Shown here: positions 12,901 to 24,118 of the stretch, piece by piece
How positions within the stretch are numbered: the first letter of the stretch is position 1
How the letters are laid out: every line of letters starts with the position of its first letter
Origin: Gloeopeniophorella convolvens
Lineage: Eukaryota; Basidiomycota; Agaricomycetes; Russulales
Length of the DNA stretch: 64,000 bases
Direction of reading: 5' to 3'
Assembly (NCBI GenBank): GCA_022496205.1
Contig: WTXD01000053.1
Coordinates: 119,463-183,462 of the forward strand
The notes under the pieces: model-generated
Told to the model about the DNA's origin: nothing
Database searches by the model: none
The model's input: only the letters and a program-made list of their open reading frames with translations
Made by a program: the position numbers and the translations under genes

Positions 12901-13109
12901 CTGGTCATCTCGTCCGGAGTCAAGAGTTCGACACCATATTCCTCCAAATATGTGCCGAAGACATCCTTGAGGCACCTTGCAGGGAGGGAGGTGACGCCAG
13001 CCTCATTGGTGTAGCATTCGGGGTGTTCGCGAAATATGTCATCGAGTTCTTGCTGGATGTCGACAATAGATTGGCGATGCCGGCTGAAGTTCTTGAAGAG
13101 GCGGGGCAT
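9970..13109 (-). CDS. long coiled-coil protein with C-terminal membrane segment (function unknown)
   Basis: Four exons (13109..12465, 12262..11587, 11533..11049, 10998..9970) give 944 residues. Residues ~1-85 form a compact acidic/helical region (DIQQELDDIFREHPE ... YLEEYGVELLTPDEM) that resembles a degenerate EF-hand pair. Residues ~90-300 are Ser/Pro/Arg-rich and disordered. Residues ~310-560 are heptad-rich coiled coil (LQRLNQDLGKKLMDAEKT, RKDEEIRTLMDTL, LKEQKQENLMLKETIDRM). After an acidic/Thr-Pro region a hydrophobic span (ALLCASASAIVVFAMSPFLA) lies ~56 residues from the end, followed by a Gly/Trp-containing tail. This suggests a membrane-anchored coiled-coil protein of the nuclear envelope or another endomembrane. 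The intron between exons 3 and 4 begins GC (AAG|GCAAGT). An alternative start is ATG 13159 (MADP) spliced past 13109. I do not recognise a named family. Confidence 0.8.
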
Positions 13110-14711
13110 GAGTTACGCGTCGATAGGGAGAAAGAATGGGTGCTTACGGGGTCGGCCATCGTGGACACGGTTAAAAGACTCAAGTGGACTGGTTCCGCAA
13201 AGGCAAAGCTGAGCCAGAAGCCACAATTCCGCTTCCGCTTCCAACCACAATTTTGTTTGATCGTGTTGCTTTTACGTTATGTAATCACACATCGCGTCCG
13301 TCAGGTGACCGCACCTTCCACATCGACGCGCACGCGCCGTGGAGCAGGCACGTCACATCGCTTGTCGTGGACCACTGCCGCACCCGTATCTGACCCACAC
13401 TACTCGCTGTACTGTATACAATCTTGGAATATCTTGGAGGTCCAGGTAGAAAGCGTTCCTGGATCGCGCGCGCGCAAGGACCAGCATAATGCTGCCACCG
13501 TCGACAAAGGAGCTCCAAAGGAGCTCACGACTCCGGGCTCTTGGAATACCATGTCAAAGCTGGAGGGTTCATTCAATGCGCGATAGTCAGGAAGCACAGC
13601 ACAAAGCTCAGTCAGAACCACCGACAGTATACTTTTCAGGGCACCGGCGAACCACGGATCTAGGGTTGCGGAACACTGTGGCCGACCCCCTGGGGCCAGT
13701 TTCCAGCTCTCTGCACAACCCCTCTGAGAAGTAAAGACAAGTATTTGGCGAACCCGGAAGTTCGTGTGCGCGGGCACCGCACCATATGAGGTTGCAAGAG
13801 AACACTGGCACCCAAGGACCAGGGTCCTTGGTTAAACGCGGATGATACCAGAGGGCATGCGACAACTCGAATAGGCAACCAAGAACACGTCGGTTCGTTT
13901 CCTCTTGACATGGCGCGGGAAATCGGCGACCGACGCCTCCGCGAAGCGCTGCACCATGGAGTACCATTAATGACGCCGAGATAAAGGATCGGGTGACTTA
14001 ATGCGAGTAGCAAACACGCCAAGTCACGAATTCACTGCAGCGTACGTGACAGAGCCGGGGAACAGATTGATTACTGCGTGATGATCCAGAAATGAGCTTC
14101 TGCTGAAAATGCAAGGCATCCAAAAGCATGGTGCAAAGAACCCGTCCAAGTCCGCGTCGAATGAGAGCCCGCGGTACGTGTCGGGCGCACGTTGTGCCTG
14201 CTGTTCGCGTTCCGCCAGGGACGCAGCAACTCTGACTTCGAAACGCGTCGAACGCTACAGTCTTGGTAGCTGAAGGAGCTGTAGATGGTATAACCTTATG
14301 GAAGGTGCCAAGAGTCAAAGCTGCTTAGTCGTAAAGAAGCATCAATGCGGCTGCGGATGCACCGCATAATGTATAGGCAACGCACCCTGCCCCAAGTTTG
14401 CCTCAGAGCATGGACCAGCTCTACTTGACACGTTGGCTCAACCTCGTACAGATTGCGTGTTGAGCAGGCTGTGGAGCGGGGTGCTCGGATGTCCAAAGTA
14501 ACTGGGAGGATGAACTTTGCCACAGAGCTTCCCCAGCCCCATAATATAGGCAGTGGCGCCGTCACCTTTCCGAGATGATAGTGTTGGAATCATGATCGTC
14601 GGACAGTGATAAGATAAGGATATCGGACATAGATTAGTCGTAGCGTACACTCTTTTGTTCCTTACCGTTTGACACACGACTGTGTAGACAAACGGATTCA
14701 TCCCTCCTTAC
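13110..14711. other. stretch without a recognisable gene
   Basis: Overlapping frames of 60-230 codons occur on both strands (for example minus 13,400-13,777). None shows a domain, and their reading is interrupted without usable splice sites. The first ~150 bases should be the promoter of the coiled-coil gene. Confidence 0.35.
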
Positions 14712-14926
14712 CTCGACGGGCGACACCATCCGGTCTTGAGTCACGGAATATTCACAGATAGTGGCCGAGTACGAAGGAAGGCGGGTGTAACGGATGGTGA
14801 CGGGGAAAGTGGCAGCTGGAGTCGTGACCATGGCCTGGTCGTACGTGCGGATGGTGGGAGAACCGTTATTCGGCCGCGGAGAGGTGCGGCGCGCGAGCTT
14901 TCGGGAACTGGAGACGATGTAACTTT
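14712..14926 (-). CDS. probable single exon of an unrecognised protein
   Basis: This block looks coding on the minus strand. It follows an acceptor-like TCTCCAG that has a TACTAAT branch-point-like motif about 35 nt upstream, and it ends at a canonical donor (GAG|GTAAGG). In one frame its codons end mostly in C, G or T (reading SRKLARRTSPRPNN, then IRTYDQAMVTTPAATFPVTI). I could not connect it to a start codon in a consistent phase: the upstream ATG frame at 15,052 arrives in another phase. It may be part of an unrecognised or decayed gene. Confidence 0.3.
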
Positions 14927-14936
14927 GGAACCCCGA

Positions 14937-16989
14937 TGATATCATTAGTAAATGCCACTCGGCCCGGGCTCTCACTGGCAGTCGGCCCAGCCATTGAGTT
15001 CATACCGGTCTCGAGGCTACCGTTCGATCTTTCGTCTTGGTTTTCTCCAGTCATAGGTCTTCAAGCTTCAAGGTTCGAGAGCAGGAATGCATCTCCGACA
15101 GGGCTTGGGCTGCAACATTCCCTTCAATTTCTTCCTGCTGTCGAGAGGCTCTCATCCTGTTTCCGAGTTCAGAGTGCTGTAGCAAGTTTTGTGTCTTCTT
15201 TTCCCTCGATTCAAGTATCGGCAAGTTTCAACATGGCTTTTACATGCGACACGTGCACGAGATACTGCATGCTCATGTGGCGTTCATCTCCTGCCGGCGC
15301 TCAAAGTGCAAAACCCAACAGCGCTTTCCAATCTCAAGCTCAGAGGTTGCATGGGCACGACCATCTGTCGCCTTTCAATACCGGTACTACTTCATTGAGA
15401 AAACACCGGCTGCATCTCCTTGTGATATCTTCGCAGTGCCGGCGCGCACATTCCTTGATTGGAAAACACCCATTGTGTCTTGGCCATTGTTCCCGGCGCC
15501 TATTTTATGCATCTATTCGCGGAATTCCCAGGGTCAAGCATGTCGATCATGGGGGGGGGGGCTTGTACCGTTTACGTGCGCTCCAACGTCATGGCCAATA
15601 TTCGCGCGCACATGCGCAGCGCCTACTTAGCGCAAAGGTTGCGTCGTGCCACCACAGCCTATTGGAAGAATGGGTTGCAACCTCAACGCGGACCGGTCGA
15701 CGTCTTCGTATTCTGAATGTCAGACCTTCTATACTCGACTTGCATCAGAACCTACAGGACCTCACGTACACACACTCGGTGAAGTATTCTCGATTCTCAT
15801 GCGAGCGTAGTCTCGATCTCAAGGTGCGCTGCCCTGAAACTTCCATGCACCCATACTCTTGTTCCTCTCTGTCGTTTCTATGCACTTACCAATTCAGGGA
15901 CCGTCTAACACCAGGTGCTATGCATCTCTGGCGCCTTCGGGTGCCAGTGCCATACCTGACACTCATATATACAGACACCAGTGGCTGACGCAGTTGCTTC
16001 TATGAAAAGGGGGTGCCGGTGAACTCAGTGGAGGAGCGACCTTCTCGGTGATGCAGTGGCCGAGTGCAGTATTATTCCCGGTCCTTAATCGGTTTGTTAC
16101 TGCGGACTACCCTATTCAGAGTCTTATCGTATCTTCTTCACCAATTCCGCCCCAATGCCTGGGGATGTTGTTGCCAGATCGAGCGGTCGGCTCGAAAATA
16201 CCTTCTAAGAGGAGACAGCTAGTGTTGTCACCGCGGCAATGCGGCTGGACAGCTGACTCTTTGCTCACCCTTCCGACGCCCCCCGTGGTCTCGGCATGTT
16301 GCAGACGAAGGATCTAGCCGTGGGCGAATGACAAGCTGGGACTGGAGACGAGTCTAGTGCGCGTGAAGGTTTGACGTGACTCAGACGCGTGAGTTCAAGC
16401 TCAAGTTTCAAGACTCGCCACACCCATATCAACTCGTTCATTTGCAGGATAGCGCCGGCCGTCTTGGCATTTCAGACAGCCAGGCGTGCGCGTGCACACA
16501 CTTCCGGAGGATGTTGAAGTTTAGATGCATGCACTCCGGCGATGATATTGCCGCTATAGACACTCGTCCCAGAGTTCTAGCATACGATCGTGGAAGTTGG
16601 TACATGAGGGTGCGTGTGTTGATGAATTCTCTCGACCGTAGTGGAGAGGTGATTCATGCGTGTCTGATAAATCGAGATTGGCCATTCCACAAACCCACAA
16701 GGCCAAGTACCGCGGGCGTCACGGGACGGTGGGGGAAACCTCAAGTAATGCAAAGACGTAAATAAGAGAACACGTGAAGGCGGGAATGGCGTCCTTATCG
16801 AAAGCTGAAGGGAGCATAGGAACAGCATACGATGTAAAGAGAAGCAGATAGCATGAGAAGAGGAACGCATACACACTTCTTGGAATTGTCAGGCGTAACG
16901 CGCGACGGGCCGCGTGAATCGGGTGGGTTTTGCAGACGGACGCCGGTGACGTAGACGATGCCCGCGAATCCGGGTAAACTGGTAAGGCT
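14937..16989. other. stretch without a supportable gene
   Basis: The stretch contains a 350-codon open frame on the plus strand (14,936-15,988) with no recognisable domain and unbiased codon use, and a G10 homopolymer at 15,551. Toward the right edge is the 3' flank of the Cys-rich gene ending at 16,990. Confidence 0.35.
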
Positions 16990-17945
16990 TCAAGGACGAC
17001 CACGGTGGGCGTGGTAGGCTTCGCAGTTTGTGCATAAGCGATGCCTGTCTTTCTCTCCCAGAGGAAGACGACACTCCGCACATGAACGGCTGAATCCATC
17101 TGGTACGGCATGTTGTTCTCCTGCGCTTCTGTTAGCGCATGCTCTACTGCAGAACGCTGTGCCAGCACGGGCAGGCATAGTCTTGCAGAGTGAACAAGCG
17201 GCTGCGAAGCCTCGGGCTACCACATGGCTATGGAGTTGTCAAGAAACGAGCTTGCGGGCAGAGCGTATTCCCGTACCGTAAGTGCTCCTCGCAGTAGTCG
17301 CGGTGCTCTTGAATCTGAGTATCGTAAAGTGCTAGTAAATTACAAGTTGGCACTCTGCATGGATGCGAAGTGGAAGGCTGATGGTGCTGGGGGGCGGTGA
17401 TTACTGATCCAACCAGGGTTTGTTCGTGCGTATAAGCGGGTCGCGGATTATCTACGGAGGTGTCTTCAAGGTGATGGCCGCACCGGGAATTGCGAGCTAC
17501 TTACATTCCGTACTTGCATTAGGTGCCAACTGGGGTTGCATACGCTGGAGGCCTGGGGGTGTTTCACGGCTCCCCACAGCCGCTTGTCTGATCGGTTGCC
17601 ATACCCGGTTCGAGAATTCGGGGAGGGAGGTTTGAATATTCCTCGGAGCTAGCAGAGATTATACAGTCCTGACTGTATGTCGCAATTGCATAGTATTACT
17701 TACTGCTGTCGGAAGACGGCTGTGAGGGTGGTGGCCTAGGCTCTGAAAGCCGTCTGGTGAATGTGCAAGTGAGCTGAACTGAACCACGACTCACTCTTAG
17801 GTCCTTGGGTGGGAGGAATCGGTGGACCGGTATTCTGGCCTTCGAACGGTAGTGGTGGCGGTCTCCCTGCTAGAGACCGAAAGGAGGCCGGTGTACTCGA
17901 CTTTGGCGGTTCACGATTATCGACCTGGTGCCGTATTCTCTGGGT
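16990..17945 (-). CDS. Pro-rich protein with Cys/His clusters, paralog 1 (5' end unresolved)
   Basis: Exons 17945..17795, 17742..17704, 17648..17514, 17463..17277 and 17227..16990 join in phases 1,1,1,2. The N-terminal half is low-complexity and proline-rich (REPPKSSTPASF, GRPPPLPFEG, GPPIPPTQGPK). Then comes cluster 1, CRVPTC-x16-CEEH, and cluster 2, CSLC-x11-CSRAC containing KTMPARAG. A third pair, CAEC...CTNC, is unique to this copy, and the stop follows. Zinc binding is inferred from Cys/His spacing. The intron between clusters 1 and 2 interrupts the second codon after the His in phase 2, exactly as in paralogs 3 and 4. The first coding exon was not found: ATG 18,010 runs into TAG after seven codons. 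A TATATA lies at 18,078-18,083. Family function is unknown to me. Confidence 0.62.
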
Positions 17946-18903
17946 CTGTAATGCAAACAACTGCGACGGTGCTGATGAGACTATCCCTAGCAAGCCGGAG
18001 TAAATATCATGCGTACTATCCTGACAGATAAAGGAGCCCACTTTGCTGCGAGAATGAAGTACTTGCCGCAGCGCCACTATATAGCACGGACGAAACGCGA
18101 GGTATCTGAGGTGTCAGTTGACCCGTGTATGCGGCATTGGGATTCGCCCCTATATACGCAGGTTGGGTATATTGCTTAGCATCGTGATGCGGTTCGCGGC
18201 CTGTGAATCGCAGTGAATGAGTGGATTCACGAAACTAGCGGCATACTCAATATTCCACCCCACGTACCTTCGAGATTGGAGGGTTGAATACGTAGGGGAC
18301 TTGCGTCATCAACAGGACCTCCTGCGTCCCGGGGACGTCGCTTCCGGTTACTATCTCTATCCATCTTCCAGGACAGCTGTGCGTCTCGCTCTAGTGCAGT
18401 GTTCGGGAAGCTACTGTCGGGCACCGGCCGTATATAAATTCGCAGTCCGAAGCACCACTGCGCCACGGTTGGCCGCATTCCGGGAGTTGTCCTTCCGGGC
18501 GTAATGGATGGCGTTGGAAGCTGGTCCAAATCTAGGCAAGTGGGCGTCAGTACTGCTGTCCTGGAAAGACCCGAGTTTGAAATGAATACGACTTTGCTTT
18601 CTGCCATGTGTGCCAAAAAGCCCCGACATGCTCCCACGTTGTCCTGCTTATCGGAGCGAATGAGTAGCACATGGCAGTGTGACAATGAGATTAGTGACGC
18701 GAGGCAAATCAACGCCAATCGTGGGGCATTTGCATGCCCCCCTGAACTACGACGATTAGCTGCTCGACGAAGTATGCACAATGCCACAAAGAGGCTCAGG
18801 CTGGCGTGTCAATGCACTTTGATGCCGAGCTGCGCTGCGCGACACCACACGTTATGAACGATAGGGCATGGTGAATGTTTTTCCCGATGCTGTTAGCTAC
18901 TAC

Positions 18904-19090
18904 CTTGAGCATACGATTGAGGTTGCCTCGCTGGATCTTTATGATGAGCACTGTACACGGCCAGTCTAATCTTGCGCGTCGGACTCTGCGCTTGAATTGC
19001 TGCCGGACTCTCGAAACTATCGAAAGGTCCCACTAATAATAAAGGCAGCCCCTTGAAATGCGTCCCCGACGTAGGACAAATCCCTAGCAT
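18904..19090 (-). pseudogene. candidate relic of the same Pro/Gln-rich Cys-cluster family
   Basis: From ATG 19,090 a frame reads through PFDSFESPAAIQAQSPTRK and DPARQPQSYAQ to a phase-1 donor (CAAG|GTAGTA), like first exons of the neighbours. Downstream on the same strand a possible continuation contains LCGIVH, reminiscent of the CGIPKC start of cluster 1 in paralog 3, but it stops within a few codons and lacks the remaining ligands. The call rests on position, composition and intron phase only. Confidence 0.25.
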
Positions 19091-20184
19091 TGATCCAGTC
19101 GACAGCAAGCTTTACGGGCAAGGGAGGGGGAGGGGAGGGGGGCATCAGAGAGCGCTTGACGATAGTCTTACCTACTCATGGGTTGCATCAACTCTCGTGG
19201 CATATCCACAGCAGGCCGCGGATACCTGAAGCTAAACTTTTCGCAACGCGCAGGCTGAAAATCACGAGACGCTGAGTTCTCAAGTGTAGGGTGTACCGCG
19301 TCAGCAGTTCGACAATTTGTAAGTTGGGAATCTTTGGATTCCTCGGAGACCCCAGTCGCTTCCGGGAAAGCGCTGCTATGATAGCATTGCTACAGTAGTA
19401 GTCAGACGATCGAATCTGGAGCGAGACAATGGAGCGACGTTATGAAGGCGTCAACTCACACGACAGAGGCTTGGTGGGTCACCGGTCATGAGTCATTGGT
19501 ACTTCGATGCAAGAAGTACTCCTCGGTTGGCGACCTGTTGGACCCGGACGGGAGGCAACCTTGTGTTGGAAGCCGACTCAATTTGACCATGAAAACCGGC
19601 CGCGACGAGTCGTCGGTCCGTGTTGCCTTGGCCTCGGGCGCCTAGTGGCTATTTCCTTATCAAGTCAAAAACTTCCACCTGGCACCACCCGCGGGCCGCT
19701 GGTTATGTAACACCTTGGGAGTACCAGTAGTGGTGACTCACGCTCCCCTAAGTTCGACCCCGACAAAACGGCTGACCTGACAATACCGGCACAAGCAAAG
19801 GCGCCCGCTGCCACAGGAGGCCCTTCTCGAATCCCCGGCTGGCGATTTTATTCCAGTAGATGTCATGCCAGTACGCGCACGTACCGTGGAGGGCCCCGGC
19901 CAGCGCTCGACGCTCGGTGTGTGGTGCAACAATGCTCAAGGCTACTGGTACTGTCAGCACTGGCTACCTCCGACCAAATGAATGTGCGCCGAGTAAACGT
20001 CTGCCTCACCCGCCAGGTGAGGTACTTCGCGACTAGCTCAGACCTTTTCATTCCGTATAGTATGTTCGAGCAGAGAAGAGATCAGGCAGATGCATGACGC
20101 CTGATATGGACGTAACAGATACTGCTCTTCGGTATATACTATCTTCTCAAACTCCAATGATAGATTCGAAGCGGTGTCTATCAG

Positions 20185-20953
20185 TCATCTCATATTGGAG
20201 TGGGCTGCGCAATAGCTGAAGCCTCGAGCCGGAGATTCTTTACAGCCTCGGGCTTTGCACCGTGACTGCGGCGGCTTTGATACATAGTGATGGGCTGCGG
20301 GCTCATAATTCAGTCCTCAGCATCCAGTGCAAATTGTGAATAGCATACTGACTCTGTCCTCGCACCGGAGCTGATGGCGGCCCCTTGTAACCAATCCACG
20401 GTTGCGGATCCGAAGTATCCAATGGTTGGCTACTACCGCTTTGCGACTGCGCGCTAGCCTGCTGATAGGGATGCGGTGCATTGATGCTTGGGGGGATGCT
20501 CGCTAGAGATAGTTGGGTATGTTCAAGCTATAACAAAGACCTGTCTCACCTGTTGGTCCCGATAGATTGGACGGCGCAAACCCGCCGGGGAAGACATCAG
20601 GAGGGGTGGATACCCACATTTGCGGCGTAGGGGCTGGAGGTACAGCGTATGGGGACGGTGCTTTGGATGACTGGTGCTGAAAAGGAGGGGGCTGTACTGG
20701 ATCTACAGCAACTGAGCAATATCAACAAAAGCAGGCGAAACGTCCAACTTACTCATATCGAAGTTCTCTGCACCTACACGATACGCGCAGAGGGGAGCCT
20801 GAGTACGAGAAGACGTTATATGTGAAAGGACATACCCTGAACCTGAGGCATGGGCATGGAAGGGCTATGTGCGTATGCATCGTTGGCGGATGATTGGGGT
20901 AAAACGAATCCTCCGCTCATACTGTCTCTGATGCGTCGTTGGCTGTATTGCAT
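20185..20953 (-). CDS. Pro-rich protein with one Cys/His cluster, paralog 2
   Basis: Five exons (20953..20836, 20773..20753, 20711..20550, 20502..20353, 20294..20185), all with phase-1 junctions, give 186 residues. The start is MQYSQRRIRDSMSGGF. The body is rich in Pro, Ser and Gln (VDPVQPPPFQHQSSK, PYAVPPAPTPQMW, INAPHPYQQASAQSQSG). It ends with CKARGC-x10-CAAH, a shorter version of cluster 1. The stop comes five residues after the His, so cluster 2 is absent, and I find no second-cluster exon in the next 200 bases. At the place where paralogs 1, 3 and 4 carry the phase-2 donor, this copy reads TCCAATATGAG, so the donor may have been lost by mutation and the protein truncated. Exon 2 is only 21 nt. 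Function unknown. Confidence 0.62.
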
Positions 20954-22388
20954 TGCACCCAGGGGCGGCTGCTTTTATAGGTTTCTGTAACGGACAGGTC
21001 ATAAGAATCCCAGAAAGCTCAATCTGATTCGGTACGTCACCTCTGAGAACCAGCGTGGAGCGGCGACATTGACCTGTCAGAGTAGTCGCAAGGGATCCAT
21101 TGTCGAATAGTAATTAGAGGCGCCGCACTCTTCTACTCCATCCGCCTAGTTGCCAACTGTCACCTGAGACCACGACCCGCACGCCGTGGGCATATCACCA
21201 GATGCAGAACGTTTGGTCTCTTATCACACAGAGAGTTCCTTAATGCCGCGCTTCTTCTACTCCATGCAGAGGGCGTTGGACTGTAACGTGAGTGAACGAA
21301 CTATTCCTGGTACCACTTGGGTGCGTGACCCGTGCGCCCGCGGCTATAGTGGCGCTCAAACGAGTCAGCTGCCCAGGGTACGGGGTCGATAAAAGGAAAA
21401 ACGTAGCTCAACTCGATCTAGAGTGGATCACACGCTTGCAAGTCGCGGTTCTGTGGCCACTTGAAAGAAGTTTGGTACGGCCTCTGAAGCTATATCGACA
21501 ACATGGTGGAATACGGCATTGACTGATAAGCGTCCCTGGGAGATAAGACCGCAGGGCAGGGCGAAGCGGCATTTGGAAGTGTTTCTTTCAAAATGGTGAG
21601 ACTATCCAACGATCCTCTGTTCGAACGTCATGCACTAGACACAGAACCAGCGAATACTGCACATTTGGTCGTGTGAGTCCCGTGAGATCAGCGACGGCGA
21701 CTCCGCGCACCGAAGCAAGAATAGAAGTGCGCACTTTTTGTAGTGGATCTTGATCGCGACTTGCCTGTTTTCAAGCGTCGACGGCACCGAACAGGAATTG
21801 TCAAAAACGCGTAATTTCGCGGAGCATTCGGTGCCACGGCTCGGTTGTGGGTGAGTCTCAAGCCATTAGGAGTTCGTGGACCGGGAATTCATAGTGATAG
21901 CGTATCTGCATGAGGAACGCAGCGACCAAGAACCGGGATCCTAGGGGTTAACGAGTGCAGAAACGAACGTCTTGCCGACACAAAAGATTTGGTTCCGAGT
22001 CTTTCCACGGAATAGAAGGTCGAGCGCGCAGAATGGTACGACGACAAAGAAAACTACAGATGCAGTGGTTCCCACATGGACTGGAACTCATGGCATCGGC
22101 AAGTGGTTTTGGTTAAGTTTGACTCACCGCTGGGACGCCGCCGGCGTAACCAGGCGTAACCACGCTCTCGCTCTCGGCAAATACCGCATGCCTCGGACTC
22201 TGCGCACTCATTGTCACAAACGATGGTTAAACTCGCCGCGCGTGCCACTCCCTTAGTATGGTACAATATAAATACAGGGAGGTTGTCAACTTCATGTGAG
22301 ACTAGAAGCATATATATGATCCGCAAGCCGGCTAAATTGTATGGCCCAGAAAATCCCGCTGTATGATGTATCTCGTGGGGAACCAATG
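20954..22388. other. intergenic between paralogs 2 and 3
   Basis: The left part is upstream of paralog 2, the right part downstream of paralog 3. Only short frames without domains are seen. A CG-ICRERERG-like frame near 22,170 on the minus strand could be Cys-cluster debris but lacks enough ligands to call. Confidence 0.35.
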
Positions 22389-23364
22389 TTACGTCCTATA
22401 GACGCCGTTCGGATTGCCGCAGTGATCACCACTACATAGTTTATAGCCCCCACGCTTTCGAGGCCAAACGCCACATTGCTTGCATTGTTTTTCAATGTTG
22501 CGGACGACCGCTTCGCTGAGATGCCGAAGATTATTATGCGAACAGGAAAGGGACTCTCAGGACTGCGTACTGCATGTGCTCCTCGCTGCACCAATCCCTC
22601 CACAGACCGACGCGCTGGTCAAGGAAGAGGGGTCTGTTGCACTTGGGGATTCCGCATGAACGTGCTGTAGCATGCATTCATTTATGTCAAGGTGAAAGGC
22701 AGACTAAATCACTGACCGCGACCAACCACTGGACCATTCGGGCCGCCCCGGTATCGGATATCGCTCTCATCACCGACGTTAGCAGTAGCTCTCATCTCTG
22801 GTTGCTCATGATCTCTCCGTAGCCCTTGGTGAGGGTCAGCAAGTAACGTAGAGTCAGCGTTTGAAGATAACACCTTCGGTATGCGTGTCGCTACGGCCAT
22901 CTGAAAGTACCTCATTGTACGTTTGACCGTACGAGCCTGGATGAGAGGGGTAGTGCTCGTGCACATGCTGCGCTGGCGCATACGCTGCCACCGTGGAGCT
23001 GCGCGATAGGTGATAAGGTTGATAGAGAGGTTGATGACTTTCTGTGGGGGGTCTTGAATGTTGGTGTGGCCGCGCCTGAGGAAATGACAGGTGGCTGCGC
23101 GCATCATCCCGACTACCAACGTTCATCGACATCGGGTAGCCAGGTGGCGGAGCTTGGGGAGACCTAGGATCTGTAGAATTTGCTTTCTCCGGTATTAGTG
23201 AACTTAAGGTGATGTGTGTAAGAAAGCACCTTACGTGGATGGCCTGTGTAGCGTAGGGGATTGTGGGGGGCACGCCCGAGTGGGGGGCTCTGAGGTTGTC
23301 GAGTGTCCGGGAAAGGTGGTGGATAAAACCCGGGTAGAGGCGGATTAAGTCGATTAGGATCCAT
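22389..23364 (-). CDS. Pro-rich protein with two Cys/His clusters, paralog 3
   Basis: Five exons (23364..23235, 23182..22874, 22824..22717, 22664..22571, 22515..22389; phases 1,1,1,2) give 255 residues. It starts MDPNRLNPPLPGFYPPPF and continues proline/His/Gln-rich (PQAPPPGYPMSM, RPHQHSRPPTESHQPLY). Cluster 1 is CGIPKC-x16-CSEEH. The next intron interrupts the second codon after the His in phase 2. Cluster 2 is CKQC-x12-CSGDHC with VWPRKRGG inside, and the stop (TAA) follows about nine residues later. The pattern C-x4-C-x16-C-x2/3-H then C-x2-C-x11/12-C-x3/4-C is shared with paralogs 1 and 4. A zinc-binding role is inferred; partners and location are unknown, and no nuclear or secretion signal is obvious. 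Confidence 0.7.
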
Positions 23365-24118
23365 GGTTAGGGGAGAACGGAGGCTCCGCGAAGCACCAGG
23401 GACGGGTTTTATGCATACTGACGGAACTGTCGAAATTCGCGGCTCTCATCGGTGACCGGTGACCTCGCTCGCACGACGCAGACGCGAGTTGCGAGTTGGA
23501 GACTTTGCCGCAGATCTAAATTCTAGCGCCGCCGATATATCCCAACATCGACTCCCACGAGCAGATGTCAGGTGGACACGGCGCTTTTGAGTTGAATAGC
23601 TTATGTCATGGATGGCTGTCGAAGCTCGATGAATTCACCCTGACCGGCCTGACCTGCTGTCCGGCTGACTGCACTACCAGCTGCGCTTGCGTGCCAATTG
23701 AGCCTTATGCATTATGTGCGACCTCCGTGCACAGACCGAGCCTTAATTGGTAACGGTTCCGCGCGCCTCGCCATGACCTGGTGGGAGGCAAAGGTTCCCT
23801 GGTTGGCCATGACTGAAACTACGACGTCGACCAGATGCTAGCCTATGCTAGCTCCCTGGAACTATACTTGAGCGCTCGAGCAATCGCTGAAAGGTATCCA
23901 GTGGGTGACTTGAACAATTTCAGAAGATTAGGCGAAATGTAAGTAGTATTGAAGGGGATGCAAGTCTGTTCAAAATAGACGACGTCGGACTCGCGCACGA
24001 CCACCACTACACGCGTTGCTAGCTTGAGGCGACAGACATCATGCATCATGGGCAGAGGACACATATTTCTGCACGGGAAATTGATGAATCGGAACGACAT
24101 CCACCCCACTATGATCAT

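Noticed and set aside
13400..14022. Overlapping minus-strand frames of 120-126 codons
   Set aside because: No homology recognised, three frames open at once, and no consistent start or splice structure.
14936..15988. 350-codon open reading frame on the plus strand
   Set aside because: It is the longest unexplained frame, but it has no domain, no codon bias, many rare-looking residue patterns and a frame running through a G10 homopolymer; a chance open frame is more likely than a gene.
17387..17404. 18-nt GTAATC...CCCCAG 'intron' in paralog 1
   Set aside because: Too short to be spliced; it is a multiple of three and reads through in frame, so exon 4 was kept continuous.
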